A DNA stretch of 64,000 nucleotides, taken from contig CANLQL010000004.1 of assembly GCA_947493265.1 (NCBI GenBank), forward strand, positions 62,001-126,000, read 5' to 3'. Shown here in pieces: positions 55,435 through 64,000 of this stretch. The position numbers and the translations under genes were made by a program. The notes below the pieces were generated by a model that saw nothing but the letters and a program-made list of their open reading frames with translations, had not been told where the DNA came from and ran no database searches. Every line of letters begins with the position of its first letter. The stretch's first letter is position 1. The stretch comes from an uncultured Litoreibacter sp. GTDB lineage: Bacteria > Pseudomonadota > Alphaproteobacteria > Rhodobacterales > Rhodobacteraceae.

Positions 55435-56943
55435 CTATTCCCCGCGGGGAAAGCGTTGGTTTTCCTCAAGATTATCGAGATTCATATGGTTGCGCATATA
55501 GCGCTCGGATGCTTTTTGGAGCGGTTGGTAGTCCCACGGGTAGTAGCCGCCTTTGCGCAGTGCTTCATAGACGACCCACCGGCCTGCCTGACTGTGGCGG
55601 ATATCGGCGTCAAACCGCTCCAGATCCCAGCGGGCTTCTGATTTCGCTTTCAGGGAGGCGAGGGTTCCCTGATGGGCGGGATCATCGGCCAGATTTGCTA
55701 GCTCATGGGGGTCAGCTTCGAGGTCGAACAGCTGATCAGGGTCAAGGGCGCACCGGTTGTACTTCCACTTTCCGTAGCGCAGCGAAACCAGCGGCGCGTA
55801 GGAGGCTTCGGCGGCGTATTCCATCGCGACCGGTGTGTCGCGCTGTTTGCCCTGCCCTGCCGGAACCAGGCTTTCGCCATCGGTCCAAGGCATGACTTCT
55901 GACATGTCGATGCCGGCCAAATCACAGAGCGTCGGACAGATATCAATGTTGGAAACCGGTTCGTCGATCCGTCCGGGCTGCATTTGTGGCGCGCTGATCA
56001 TCAGCGGCACACGCGCGGACCCTTCATAAAAGCTCATCTTGAACCAAAGGCCCTTGTCACCCAGCATATCGCCGTGATCCGAGACGAACAGGATCGTGGC
56101 GTCCTGACGGGTTGCCTCCAAGACGTCCATGACTTCGCCGATCTTGTCGTCAAGATAGGAGATATTTGCAAAATAGGCGCGTCTCGCGCGGCGGACCTGA
56201 TCATCCGTTATGTCGAAATTGTCGCGATCATTTGCGTCCAGAATACGCTTGGAATGAGCGTCTTGTTCGGCATAGGGAATCGCGCCAACCTCTGGCAGTA
56301 GATGTTCGCAATCTTCATAGAGGTCCCAATATTTCTTGCGCGCGACGTAAGGGTCGTGCGGATGCGTGAAGCTGACGGTCAAGCACCAAGGGCGATCATC
56401 ATGACCCCGGGCCAGATCATAAATTTTGCGGGTGGCGTGATACGCAACCTCGTCATCATATTCCATCTGGTTGGAGATTTCAGCGACCCCTGCCCCGGTC
56501 ACTGAGCCCATGTTGTGATACCACCATTCGATCCGTTCACCGGGCTTGCGGTAGTCTGGTGTCCACCCGAAATCAGCGGGGTAGATATCCGTGGTCAGGC
56601 GTTCTTCAAACCCATGCAGCTGGTCAGGTCCCACAAAGTGCATCTTGCCGGCCAAGCAGGTTTGATAGCCCGCGCGGCGCAGGTGGTGGGCATAGGTTGG
56701 AATGGCCGAGCTAAACTCAGCCGCGTTGTCATAGACCCCGGTGCGCGAGGGCAATTGCCCCGACATGAAACTTGCCCGACCCGGCGCGCAAAGCGGCGAT
56801 GCGGTATAGCTGTTTTTGAACCGCGTTGACCGCTTGGCCAGTTTTTTCAGGTTGGGGGCGTGCAACCAATCGGCAGGGCCGTCGGGAAAGAACGTGCCAT
56901 TAAGCTGGTCGACCATGAAGATCAGAATGTTTGGCTTGGTCAT
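55435..56943 (-). CDS. betC: Choline-sulfatase
   Basis: A 502-residue type I sulfatase hydrolysing choline-O-sulfate to choline and sulfate. The N-terminus KPNILIFMVDQLNGTFF carries metal ligands. The formylglycine site is Cys52 in SPLCAPGRASF, a variant of the C-x-P-x-R motif. FVSDHGDMLGDKGLWFK follows. The BetC C-terminal WKYNRCALDPDQLFDLEADP pattern is present, so choline sulfate, not an aryl sulfate, is the likely substrate. It is in the bet operon 1 bp after betI. A formylglycine-generating enzyme is needed but not in this window. Confidence 0.93.
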   Translation of the reverse strand: MTKPNILIFMVDQLNGTFFPDGPADWLHAPNLKKLAKRSTRFKNSYTASPLCAPGRASFMSGQLPSRTGVYDNAAEFSSAIPTYAHHLRRAGYQTCLAGKMHFVGPDQLHGFEERLTTDIYPADFGWTPDYRKPGERIEWWYHNMGSVTGAGVAEISNQMEYDDEVAYHATRKIYDLARGHDDRPWCLTVSFTHPHDPYVARKKYWDLYEDCEHLLPEVGAIPYAEQDAHSKRILDANDRDNFDITDDQVRRARRAYFANISYLDDKIGEVMDVLEATRQDATILFVSDHGDMLGDKGLWFKMSFYEGSARVPLMISAPQMQPGRIDEPVSNIDICPTLCDLAGIDMSEVMPWTDGESLVPAGQGKQRDTPVAMEYAAEASYAPLVSLRYGKWKYNRCALDPDQLFDLEADPHELANLADDPAHQGTLASLKAKSEARWDLERFDADIRHSQAGRWVVYEALRKGGYYPWDYQPLQKASERYMRNHMNLDNLEENQRFPRGE

Positions 56944-56944
56944 T

Positions 56945-57514
56945 TCATTGCACCTTTAGATCGATGACATCCAAAACGGTTTGTGCCGCCCGCGCAGGAT
57001 CCGGCACATCGCCAAAGGACGCCCGGATATAAAGCCCGTCGATAAGCGCTGCGACCGTGTCAGATATTTCAGGGGCTTTGGGGCCGCTGATCTTGCGCAA
57101 TTCGTGCAAGAGATTGCTGCGCAAACGCCTGTGGTAAACCTTCAACAAGCGCAAAACATCGGCATTTGTCTGGGCTTGGACGTAGAAATTCAACCATGCG
57201 TTGATGACATCCGGCTGAAAGTTCTGTGCGGCAAAGCTGGCCGAGACGATGGCTTCCAGGCGTTCACGGGTGGTATTGGCACCGGCCAGTTGGGTGCGCA
57301 CTTCGCGTCCGAACACTTGCAGGATATGGCGCATAGCGGCTTGAAATATCTGATCTTTTCCGCCGAAATAGTGATGCGCCAAACCGCTGGACATGCCAGC
57401 CCGTTTGGAGATTGCACCAACAGTTACGTCCAGCGATCCTGACTGGCCGATCTCTGCAATGGTCGCTTCGACCAGGGCCGCGCGACGAATAGGCTCCATT
57501 CCAACTTTGGGCAT
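56945..57514 (-). CDS. betI: BetI TetR-family repressor
   Basis: A 189-residue TetR-type regulator. The helix-turn-helix region is VTVGAISKRAGMSSGLAHHYFGGKDQIF (about 30-57, divided here into VTVGAISKRAGMSSG and LAHHYFGGKDQIF). Members repress bet genes and release DNA in the presence of choline. It begins the operon betI-betC-betB-betA and has a 16-base palindrome 35 bases upstream of its start, so autoregulation of the whole operon is expected. The C-terminal ligand domain has the usual length. Confidence 0.93.
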   Translation of the reverse strand: MPKVGMEPIRRAALVEATIAEIGQSGSLDVTVGAISKRAGMSSGLAHHYFGGKDQIFQAAMRHILQVFGREVRTQLAGANTTRERLEAIVSASFAAQNFQPDVINAWLNFYVQAQTNADVLRLLKVYHRRLRSNLLHELRKISGPKAPEISDTVAALIDGLYIRASFGDVPDPARAAQTVLDVIDLKVQ

Positions 57515-57548
57515 ACCCCCTCACTTTCGAAAGCGAGGTTTATTTTAA

Positions 57549-57564
57549 TTGACTGGTCAGTCAA
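57549..57564. promoter_or_regulatory. BetI operator palindrome
   Basis: TTGACTG-GT-CAGTCAA, two perfect 7-base arms around GT, 35 bases upstream of the betI start, in an AT-rich patch. It has the length and symmetry of TetR/BetI sites. It lies between the end of the EamA gene and betI, so it can only serve the bet operon. Confidence 0.82.
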
Positions 57565-57599
57565 GAAAAATCTTGTTGCCGAAGCATCCCTAAATTGAG

Positions 57600-58472
57600 T
57601 CAGCTTTGACGCTTGAGAAGGGCTTCGCGCCAGGTGATAAACACCACCGCGCTGACGATGAGGCAGCCGCCAAGGATTACCCACGCATCCAGCCCTTCAT
57701 CAAAGACCAGCACGCCCAGCAAAACGGCCCAAACCAATTGCAAAAACGTCACGGGTTGGGTCACCGTGACCGGTGCGGCGCGGAAGGCAAAGGTCATTGA
57801 ATAGTGACCCGCCGTGGCAAAGCAGGCGATCAGAAAGGTCCAACCAACCTGGGCCAAGGTTGGGGTTACCCAGACCATTGCTGCAAAGGGGGCCAGACCG
57901 ATCGTCACCATGATTGACAGCCATGCAACAACGATTGTCGGGCTGACCTCATCGGCCATGATCTTTGCAATAAGGTAGGACCCTGCAAACCCGACCGCCG
58001 TAAACAGCATCGCGATATGGCCCGGAGAAAGCTCCCGAAACCCGGGGCGCAGGATGACCAGAGCCCCAAGCAGTGCCACGACAATGGCTGTGATCCTGCG
58101 CGCGGCAAGTTTTTCGCCCAACAAAATCGCAGCCAAAATCGACACATAAATCGGCGCGAGATAGTTCATCGCCGTGACTTCGGCGATGGAAATGCGGGCC
58201 ATCGCGAAAAACCACAAAATGACGGCACCCGTGTGAAATACGCCGCGCATCGCAAATAGCCCCAAGGCGCGATGGCTTAAGCGGGATCGGCGAATCTCAC
58301 CCAGAAACGGCAGTAGGAAAACGAGGCCCAGAACATAGCGCATGAAGGCCGCCTGAGCCGCTGGCAGGTCTTGACCGATATATTTCACGATCGCTGTCAC
58401 CGCCACGAAATTGAGGCCGGTAAATATCATCCAGAGGATCCCGGCGACCGGGCGGGTATCGGTTTTGCTCAT
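57600..58472 (-). CDS. EamA/DMT superfamily transporter
   Basis: A 290-residue protein with ten membrane helices as two EamA repeats (about 10-140 and 150-285). Conserved signs: GILWMIFTGLNFVAVTAIVKY, ARISIAEVTAMNYLAPIYVSI at the end of repeat one, and QLVWAVLLGVLVFDEGLD in repeat two. The ATG at 58472 is used; a GTG at 58487 is possible. Drug/metabolite transporters of this group often export amino acids or their derivatives. It stands upstream of betI but is separated by the bet operator, and its substrate is unknown. Confidence 0.85.
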   Translation of the reverse strand: MSKTDTRPVAGILWMIFTGLNFVAVTAIVKYIGQDLPAAQAAFMRYVLGLVFLLPFLGEIRRSRLSHRALGLFAMRGVFHTGAVILWFFAMARISIAEVTAMNYLAPIYVSILAAILLGEKLAARRITAIVVALLGALVILRPGFRELSPGHIAMLFTAVGFAGSYLIAKIMADEVSPTIVVAWLSIMVTIGLAPFAAMVWVTPTLAQVGWTFLIACFATAGHYSMTFAFRAAPVTVTQPVTFLQLVWAVLLGVLVFDEGLDAWVILGGCLIVSAVVFITWREALLKRQS

Positions 58473-58533
58473 GGTGTGATCTGACACTTCTCACGGGGCC
58501 GCCACAAGCGCTCATTACATGTCAGCGAAGACG

Positions 58534-59133
58534 TCAGTGCAGGGCAAGGCCCAACGCGATGCTCCACATGATGATCCCGACAAGCACGTCAAGAACCCTC
58601 CAGGCCCGCGGATTTGCAAATATCGGCGCAAGCAGCCTGGCCCCGTACCCCAGCGAGAAGAAGAACGTAAAGGACGACAGAACCGCGCCTGCCCCGAATG
58701 CGATCCGCTGCCCATCGTATTGCGCTGCGACTGACCCCAACAAAACCACAGTATCCAGATAGACATGCGGGTTGAGCCAGGTCAGCGCGAGGCAGGTCAA
58801 CAGCGCGGCCTTCAAACTGCCTGCAGCCTTGTCGGGGGCTTCCAGTGCCTCCGATTGAGAATAGGCCCGCCAGAAGGCCATCGCCCCGTAAACAAACAGG
58901 AAAAGCACCCCACCCCAGAGCATTGCGGACGCAAGCCAGGGGGCCATGTCGCTTAGCAGGCCAAACCCACCGACACCAAGAACGATCAGGATTGCATCAG
59001 AAAGTGCGCAGGTCAGACACACCCAAAACACATGTGCCCGCAGAATACCCTGGCGTAGAACAAAGGCGTTTTGCGCGCCAATTGCGAGGATCAGCGAAAA
59101 CCCAAGGGAAAACCCGGCTATTGCGGCGGACAT
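58534..59133 (-). CDS. argO: LysE/ArgO family amino acid exporter
   Basis: A 199-residue membrane protein with about six helices. The LysE family N-terminus is FSLGFSLILAIGAQNAFVLRQGILR, followed by CALSDAILIVLGVGGFG and, in the fourth part, LTWLNPHVYLDTVVLLGSVA. This last pattern is typical of ArgO-type arginine/lysine exporters. It precedes the EamA gene on the same strand with about 60 bp between, so two exporters may be cotranscribed. A LysG/ArgP regulator is not adjacent. Confidence 0.9.
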   Translation of the reverse strand: MSAAIAGFSLGFSLILAIGAQNAFVLRQGILRAHVFWVCLTCALSDAILIVLGVGGFGLLSDMAPWLASAMLWGGVLFLFVYGAMAFWRAYSQSEALEAPDKAAGSLKAALLTCLALTWLNPHVYLDTVVLLGSVAAQYDGQRIAFGAGAVLSSFTFFFSLGYGARLLAPIFANPRAWRVLDVLVGIIMWSIALGLALH

Positions 59134-59192
59134 TAAACGACCCCGGCGCTAAAGCAGTTTGGCGGCATTGCGCCAAAGGTAATTTTGCTGGA

Positions 59193-59936
59193 TCACCCGA
59201 GCTGTTCCATAACCTCGTCCGAGGCTTCGAAATTCGCGGTCACGTTCTGGATGTCATCATCATCTTCCAGCGCATCGATCAACTTCATCAGCTTGGTCAT
59301 GCCATCAAGGTCCATCTCCGTCGTTGTCGTTGGAACCCAGACCAATTTTGCACTTTCACTTTCACCGAGCTGCGCTTCCAGCGCATTGGAAACGTCGTTG
59401 AGGTCGGTATCGGCGCAAGTAATCACGTGCCCCTCGTCGGAGCTTTCGCAATCCTCTGCACCCGCTTCGATCGCGGCCATCATTACAGTGTCGGGATCAC
59501 CGGCCTCGACCGTGTAGACAACCTGCCCTTTGCGGTCGAACATGAAGCCCACGGACCCCGTCTCCCCAAGGTTTCCGCCGCATTTCGTGAAGGTCGACCG
59601 AACGGTCGATGCAGTTCGGTTGCGGTTGTCGGTCATCGCCTCGACGATCACAGCAACCCCGCCGGGCCCATAGCCTTCGTAGCGGATTTCATCATAGTTT
59701 TCCGCGTCACTGGCCTGGGATTTCTTGATCGCGCGGTCAATCACATCCTTCGGGACAGAATTTGACTTGGCCTCTTTGACTGCCAAACGCAATCGCGGGT
59801 TCTTATCAGGATCGGGGTCACCCATTTTAGCTGCGACCGTGATCTCTTTCGAAAGTTTCGAAAACAGCTTGGAGCGCAGCTTGTCCTGACGCCCTTTGCG
59901 ATGTTGAATATTTGCCCATTTTGAGTGGCCAGCCAT
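59193..59936 (-). CDS. yebC: YebC/PmpR family DNA-binding regulatory protein
   Basis: A 247-residue protein starting [17 protein letters not shown], the invariant beginning of the family. It continues with [38 protein letters not shown] and [11 protein letters not shown]. YebC proteins are ascribed transcriptional regulation; recent work also relates some members to relief of ribosome stalling at proline stretches. In many bacteria it lies by ruvC, but not here. Promoter space is shared with the divergent permease gene. Confidence 0.95.
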   Translation of the reverse strand: MAGHSKWANIQHRKGRQDKLRSKLFSKLSKEITVAAKMGDPDPDKNPRLRLAVKEAKSNSVPKDVIDRAIKKSQASDAENYDEIRYEGYGPGGVAVIVEAMTDNRNRTASTVRSTFTKCGGNLGETGSVGFMFDRKGQVVYTVEAGDPDTVMMAAIEAGAEDCESSDEGHVITCADTDLNDVSNALEAQLGESESAKLVWVPTTTTEMDLDGMTKLMKLIDALEDDDDIQNVTANFEASDEVMEQLG

Positions 59937-60075
59937 GGGTCTCTCCGCCTTGTAAGAATTCTGATCTGTTCCCTATACGCGACGGTTCGCGCAAGGCCAA
60001 GACGGCTGCGCGTTGCAAATCACTCCTGTTCCGGGTCAGATACCCGAAAAGCAGTCCCACATAGGCAAATATCCG

Positions 60076-61857
60076 ATGACAACTGACCAGATTATCCTGT
60101 TTTCCTTGTTCGCGCTGGTGTTTGCCATGCTGCTTTGGGGAAAGTACCGCTATGACATGGTGGCCTTCGCCGCATTGATGGCAGGTGTTGTTCTTGGCGT
60201 CGTGCCAACAAAGGACGCATTTTCGGGCTTTGGCCACCCTGCGACGTTGGTTGTGGCCCTTGTCTTAATCGTCTCGGCAGGATTGGTCAGATCCGGGGCG
60301 GTTTTCCTGATCACACGGACAATGATCGATGCCACCCGCAGTCTTGGGGCGCATATCACTTTGATGGGGGCGATTGGCGGCGTTCTGTCGGCGTTCATGA
60401 ACAACGTGGCCGCCCTCGCCCTGCTGATGCCGGTTGACATACAGACTGCACGCAAAGCCGGACGCGCGCCTGGTCTGTCGCTGATGCCGCTAAGTTTCGC
60501 GACGATTTTGGGCGGAATGGTCACCCTGATCGGCACGCCACCAAACATCATTATCGCAACAATTCGCGAAGATTCCCTGGGTGAGCCGTTTCAAATGTTC
60601 GATTTTGCCCCGGTGGGCGGTGTGACAGCGATTGCAGGTCTGATCTTTGTTGCACTAATCGGTTGGCGGCTTATCCCGCAAAAAACCGGTGTGCACCAAT
60701 CCGGCGATCCGATGGAAGACTACGCGGAATACATCGCAGAGTTGACTGTCCCGGAAGGGTCCAAACTGATCGGCAAACGCCTGCGAGAGCTGTATGAGGA
60801 CGCCGATAAAAACGACGTCGCGATCCTGGGCCTCGTTCGTGACGGCAAGCGGCGATACGGCACCGGCCAAAACTCAGTTCTGGCGGCGGACGACGCGCTT
60901 GTTTTGGAAGCAACACCGGATGCGTTGGACGAATTTCGCGCGGCCTTGAACCTAAATTTCGCCGATGAAAGCCGTGAGGCGCGGTTGCGCGCTGAGGGCG
61001 AAGGTTTGACCGTGGTCGAGGTCGTTGTCACGGACCAGTCCCGCATCAACGGGAAAACCGCACAATCTGTCGGGCTTTCATGGCGTCAGCGTACGGTGTT
61101 GATGGGTATTTCGCGGCAAGGCCGCCGGGTCAAACAGCAAGTTCGCAAAACCCCCGTCCAAACCGGTGATATCTTGTTGCTGCTGGTACCCCAGGATAGT
61201 GCCGCAGATGTCACGGAATGGCTTGGTTGTCTTCCTTTGGCCGACCGCGGATTGTCGGTCACCGCTGACGAGAAAGTCTGGATGGCGATCGGCTTTTTTG
61301 CAGCCGCTGTTGCGGCGGCATCGCTTGGACTGATTTATTTGCCGATTGCTTTGGGGATCGTCGTCATCGCCTTTGTGCTGACCAAAATCATCCCGTTATC
61401 CGAGGTCTACACCCATATCGAATGGCCTGTTGTGGTGCTGTTGGGCTCAATGATCCCACTTGGGGCCGCGCTTGAAACTTCTGGCGGGACAGAATTGATC
61501 GCAGGCTCGTTGGTGAGCCTCACCGACGGCCTGCCAAGCTGGATGGTCTTGACGGTCCTGATGGTGGTGACAATGACCCTGTCTGATGTCCTCAACAACA
61601 CTGCCACGACGATTGTGGCCGCACCTGTTGGCATTCAGATGGCCCAATCGCTTGGGGTTAACCCCGATCCGTTTTTGATGGCTGTCGCCGTTGCCGCCTC
61701 TTGCGCGTTTCTGACGCCCATTGGGCACAAGAACAACACGCTGATCCTTGGTCCTGGTGGCTATGGATTTGGCGACTATTGGAGGATGGGACTGCCACTG
61801 GAAATCCTTGTCGTGGCGGTCTCCATCCCTGCAATATTGGTCTTCTGGCCGCTTTAG
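60076..61857 (+). CDS. SLC13-family anion permease with RCK_C domains, copy 1
   Basis: A 593-residue protein from the ATG at 60076 (the frame opens at a TTG at 60013 without support). Two halves of membrane helices surround two cytoplasmic RCK/TrkA-C domains at about 200-290 and 310-385. Transport signatures are TLIGTPPNIIIA in the first half and the matching FLTPIGHKNNTLILGPGGYGF near the end. Such permeases carry sulfate, dicarboxylates or other anions with Na+ or H+. It is convergent with a second permease of the same length and fold at 62144-63925. Substrate unknown. Confidence 0.9.
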   Translation: MTTDQIILFSLFALVFAMLLWGKYRYDMVAFAALMAGVVLGVVPTKDAFSGFGHPATLVVALVLIVSAGLVRSGAVFLITRTMIDATRSLGAHITLMGAIGGVLSAFMNNVAALALLMPVDIQTARKAGRAPGLSLMPLSFATILGGMVTLIGTPPNIIIATIREDSLGEPFQMFDFAPVGGVTAIAGLIFVALIGWRLIPQKTGVHQSGDPMEDYAEYIAELTVPEGSKLIGKRLRELYEDADKNDVAILGLVRDGKRRYGTGQNSVLAADDALVLEATPDALDEFRAALNLNFADESREARLRAEGEGLTVVEVVVTDQSRINGKTAQSVGLSWRQRTVLMGISRQGRRVKQQVRKTPVQTGDILLLLVPQDSAADVTEWLGCLPLADRGLSVTADEKVWMAIGFFAAAVAAASLGLIYLPIALGIVVIAFVLTKIIPLSEVYTHIEWPVVVLLGSMIPLGAALETSGGTELIAGSLVSLTDGLPSWMVLTVLMVVTMTLSDVLNNTATTIVAAPVGIQMAQSLGVNPDPFLMAVAVAASCAFLTPIGHKNNTLILGPGGYGFGDYWRMGLPLEILVVAVSIPAILVFWPL

Positions 61858-62018
61858 GAACCGTATACGGCCCGATGCGCGTTGATGCGGGCATCTTCGA
61901 CGAACAGCCCAAGATCGATTGCGGTTTCGCGGGGCATCCGCGCCAGTTCTTTATATGTCGCGATATAGGCAGACCGTTTTGCAGCTGCCGATTTCAGAGT
62001 TTCTAGAAATGCGTTCAT
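61854..62018 (-). CDS. DUF1127-like small protein
   Basis: A 54-residue basic protein starting at the ATG at 62018 (AAGGATGACCAA upstream). The pattern AYIATYKELARMPRETAIDLGLFVEDA resembles DUF1127 proteins, with the DLGL segment but less Arg than usual. Small DUF1127 proteins in alphaproteobacteria are associated with phosphate, stress or RNA-related regulation. Its last bases overlap by 4 the end of copy 1 of the SLC13 permease. Upstream in-frame sequence to 62156 is not supported as coding. Confidence 0.7.
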   Translation of the reverse strand: MNAFLETLKSAAAKRSAYIATYKELARMPRETAIDLGLFVEDARINAHRAVYGS

Positions 62019-62143
62019 TTGGTCATCCTTTCGGCAAAGCACCATTGCTTTGTTACCGCTAACATGAGGATGCTTCCTGCAAGGAACAACGGCCAAGAAC
62101 GAAAAGCCGCCTTGCGTTTTCTGCATAGCGGAAACCAGACGCG

Positions 62144-63925
62144 CTATAGCGGCCAAATCATTGGAATCATGAAAGAAGCCAGCAACCCAACACTTAGGTT
62201 CAAGGGAATGCCAACGCGCATGAAATCGGTAAACCTGTAGCCTCCGGGGCCGTAAACCAACATATTGGTTTGATAACCGATCGGCGTCGCAAAACTGGCA
62301 GACGCTGCCACCATAACCGCGACCACAAGGGGCCGGGCATCAATGCCCATCGCATCCGCCAGACCAATTGCAATCGGTGTGACCACGACCGCGACCGCGT
62401 TGTTAGACACCAGCTCCGTCAGGATCGATGTCAGAAGATATATTCCCCAGACCACAAAGAATGGCGGCAGTCCCAGCATGTAAGGGGAAATCGCCTCCAC
62501 GATCAGAGATACAGCGCCAGAGGCCTCCAGCGCTGCGCCGATGGCCAGCATTGAAAAGATCAGCGCCAGCAATCGGCCATCGATGAAGGCAAAAGCTTCA
62601 TCTGCATCGATGCAGCGGGTCAGCAAAACGATCGCGACCGCCAGAATCGACAGGAAAAAGATCGGGGCCACACCGAACCCCGCCAAGGCCACTAAGCCTG
62701 CCAAAGCCCCAATCGCAATAGGAGCATGAGACCTGCGAAAAGCCCGTGCGGACGGTTTGGACACATCGACGAGCCCCATATCCGTTGCAAGCCGCGCGAT
62801 ATCTTCCGGCGAGCCTTCCAAAAGCAGCGTATCGCCAACGCGCACGATCAATTCATCAAGTTGCTGGCCGATATTCTGATTTCGCCGGTGAACCGCCAGC
62901 GGGTACACACCATAGCGCCGCCGCAACCGCAGAGAGCCAAGCGAGCGGCCAATCATCTTGGCACCCGGCGTGATCAGAACTTCAACAGTAGAGGTTTCGA
63001 CGGCAGAAAGCTGATCCACCCGTTTGAGGCTTTTGTTGTTTTGCAGCGACAACAGCTCAGTCATTTCAGTGCGCAAGATCACTCGATCACCGACTTGCAG
63101 GGTCACGCCCTTCATATTGCGCCGAAGCGACACGTCGCCACGCACAACATCGATCAAGCGCACGCCGTCCCTTTTGAACAGCTGTACTTCCGTCACATCG
63201 CGCCCGATCAGATCACTTTCCGGGGGAATTGCGGCCTCGGAGAAGAACTTCTTCTTGGACCGATCCGACAAAAGCTGCGCCATGCTATCGCGATCTTTCA
63301 GAAGCTTTGGGGCAACAAATCTAAGATAGATCATCCCCCAGGCCACCAGCACGATGCCCAGTGGTGTGACCTCAAAAATCGTGAAGGCTGCCATGCCGTT
63401 CGCACGTGCGACCCCGTCAACCAGCAGGTTGGTTGACGTTCCGATAAGGGTCAGCGTCCCCCCGAGGATCGCCGCATAACTTAGCGGGATCAACAGCTTG
63501 GAGGCCGAAACGCCCAATGTACGGCTGAGTTGCACGAACACCGGGATCATCACGACGACAACTGGCGTGTTGGATACAATCGCCGATGAAAGCACGACGA
63601 AAAGGATCATCGCGCCCAAGGCCAAAGCCGGCCGGGTGGCCGCATTCTTGTCAGCGATCGTGGTGAACCAGTCCAATGCCCCAGTGCGCACCAAAGCCCC
63701 CATGATGATGAACATCGCGGCAATGGTCCAAGGGGCTGGATTGCCGAGCGCGGTCAGCGCGCCTTCGTATGGCAAAACCCCGCTGGCCAGAAGAACCGCC
63801 GCGCCACCGATGGCGACCACTTCCGTGGGATAGACCTCGCGCACGAACAGCACGAACATTCCCGCCACAACGCAAAGCGCCAAGATCGCTTGAGTGTTCT
63901 GGCTGAGGGAAAGAAGTTCCGACAT
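62144..63925 (-). CDS. SLC13-family anion permease with RCK_C domains, copy 2
   Basis: A 593-residue permease. N-terminal helices lead to the signature GGTLTLIGTSTNLLVDGVA. Two RCK_C domains lie at about 210-285 and 300-385 (RSLGSLRLRRRYGVYPLAVHRR). The second helix half ends with FATPIGYQTNMLVYGPGGYRF. Motif-by-motif it parallels copy 1 but is clearly diverged, so it is a paralogue and not a recent duplication. Substrate is a small anion (sulfate, sulfonate or dicarboxylate), not decided. Confidence 0.9.
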   Translation of the reverse strand: MSELLSLSQNTQAILALCVVAGMFVLFVREVYPTEVVAIGGAAVLLASGVLPYEGALTALGNPAPWTIAAMFIIMGALVRTGALDWFTTIADKNAATRPALALGAMILFVVLSSAIVSNTPVVVVMIPVFVQLSRTLGVSASKLLIPLSYAAILGGTLTLIGTSTNLLVDGVARANGMAAFTIFEVTPLGIVLVAWGMIYLRFVAPKLLKDRDSMAQLLSDRSKKKFFSEAAIPPESDLIGRDVTEVQLFKRDGVRLIDVVRGDVSLRRNMKGVTLQVGDRVILRTEMTELLSLQNNKSLKRVDQLSAVETSTVEVLITPGAKMIGRSLGSLRLRRRYGVYPLAVHRRNQNIGQQLDELIVRVGDTLLLEGSPEDIARLATDMGLVDVSKPSARAFRRSHAPIAIGALAGLVALAGFGVAPIFFLSILAVAIVLLTRCIDADEAFAFIDGRLLALIFSMLAIGAALEASGAVSLIVEAISPYMLGLPPFFVVWGIYLLTSILTELVSNNAVAVVVTPIAIGLADAMGIDARPLVVAVMVAASASFATPIGYQTNMLVYGPGGYRFTDFMRVGIPLNLSVGLLASFMIPMIWPL

Positions 63926-64000
63926 TCACGCAAACTCCGGGGTTTTGAACGGTTATCGGGGGAGTGTCGCCTTGCAACGCGCCCAGCGCAAGAGCGATGC

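Noticed and set aside
1-64000. tRNA or rRNA genes, CRISPR arrays, insertion sequences, prophage or defence genes
   Set aside because: I looked for cloverleaf ends, regularly spaced repeats, transposase and integrase motifs and found none; all larger genes belong to housekeeping, transport or catabolic families.

Overview
The window looks like chromosomal DNA of a marine alphaproteobacterium of the Rhodobacteraceae (Roseobacter group). The indications are moderately GC-rich coding sequence, a short-form ProS, HdaA next to a polyphosphate kinase/phosphatase pair, DUF3422, a Suv3-like helicase beside HslR, a 7Fe ferredoxin and CarD, a ScfR/PccR regulator beside propionyl-CoA carboxylase, and a choline-O-sulfate/betaine operon. 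Genes are densely packed with many 4-8 bp overlaps. I saw no tRNA, rRNA, CRISPR array, insertion sequence, integrase or prophage, so this reads as stable core or clan-level chromosome rather than an island.

Layout: (1) 1-9 kb: the end of a glycosyltransferase, two M20 peptidases, and a divergent dipeptide/oligopeptide ABC operon (two ATPases, binding protein, two permeases). (2) 8.7-12.9 kb: three small glycine-rich membrane proteins, DUF3422, a YghU-type glutathione enzyme and a small exported protein. (3) 13-21.5 kb: proton-translocating transhydrogenase pntAB, an SDR, a GNAT, a Kef-type antiporter and divergent cobT/cobS. (4) 21.5-29.7 kb: helicase-hslR-fdxA-carD, a TPR protein, an SCP2 protein coupled to a lysophospholipase-like hydrolase, and lolD/lolE. 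(5) 29.9-38.3 kb: proS, the run perM-hdaA-ppk-ppx, and nhaA. (6) 38.3-50.7 kb: propionyl-CoA assimilation (methylmalonyl-CoA mutase, pccA, pccB, regulator scfR). Interspersed are a sulfotransferase-like gene, DUF4174, two tiny lipoproteins, two little-known proteins and RidA. (7) 50.7-59.1 kb: an alpha/beta hydrolase, a nuclease, the betI-betC-betB-betA operon with a palindromic operator, and EamA and LysE exporters. (8) 59.2-64 kb: yebC and two convergent SLC13/RCK permeases with a DUF1127 gene between them.

How the genes fit together: propionyl-CoA would be carboxylated by PccAB and isomerised by the B12-dependent mutase. CobT and CobS complete the B12 lower loop. ScfR probably senses the acyl-CoA pool and acts through TTTGCAAA-type sites seen upstream of pccB and of scfR itself. 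The bet operon turns choline sulfate and choline into glycine betaine. NhaA, Kef and PntAB handle cation and redox balance in a saline habitat.

The least described parts are the block of small genes between pccB and pccA (including a 43-residue lipoprotein shorter than usual ORF cut-offs), the trio of small glycine-rich membrane proteins, and a structured 358-base gap at 44.4-44.7 kb. I did not find a convincing wholly new defence or biosynthetic system.
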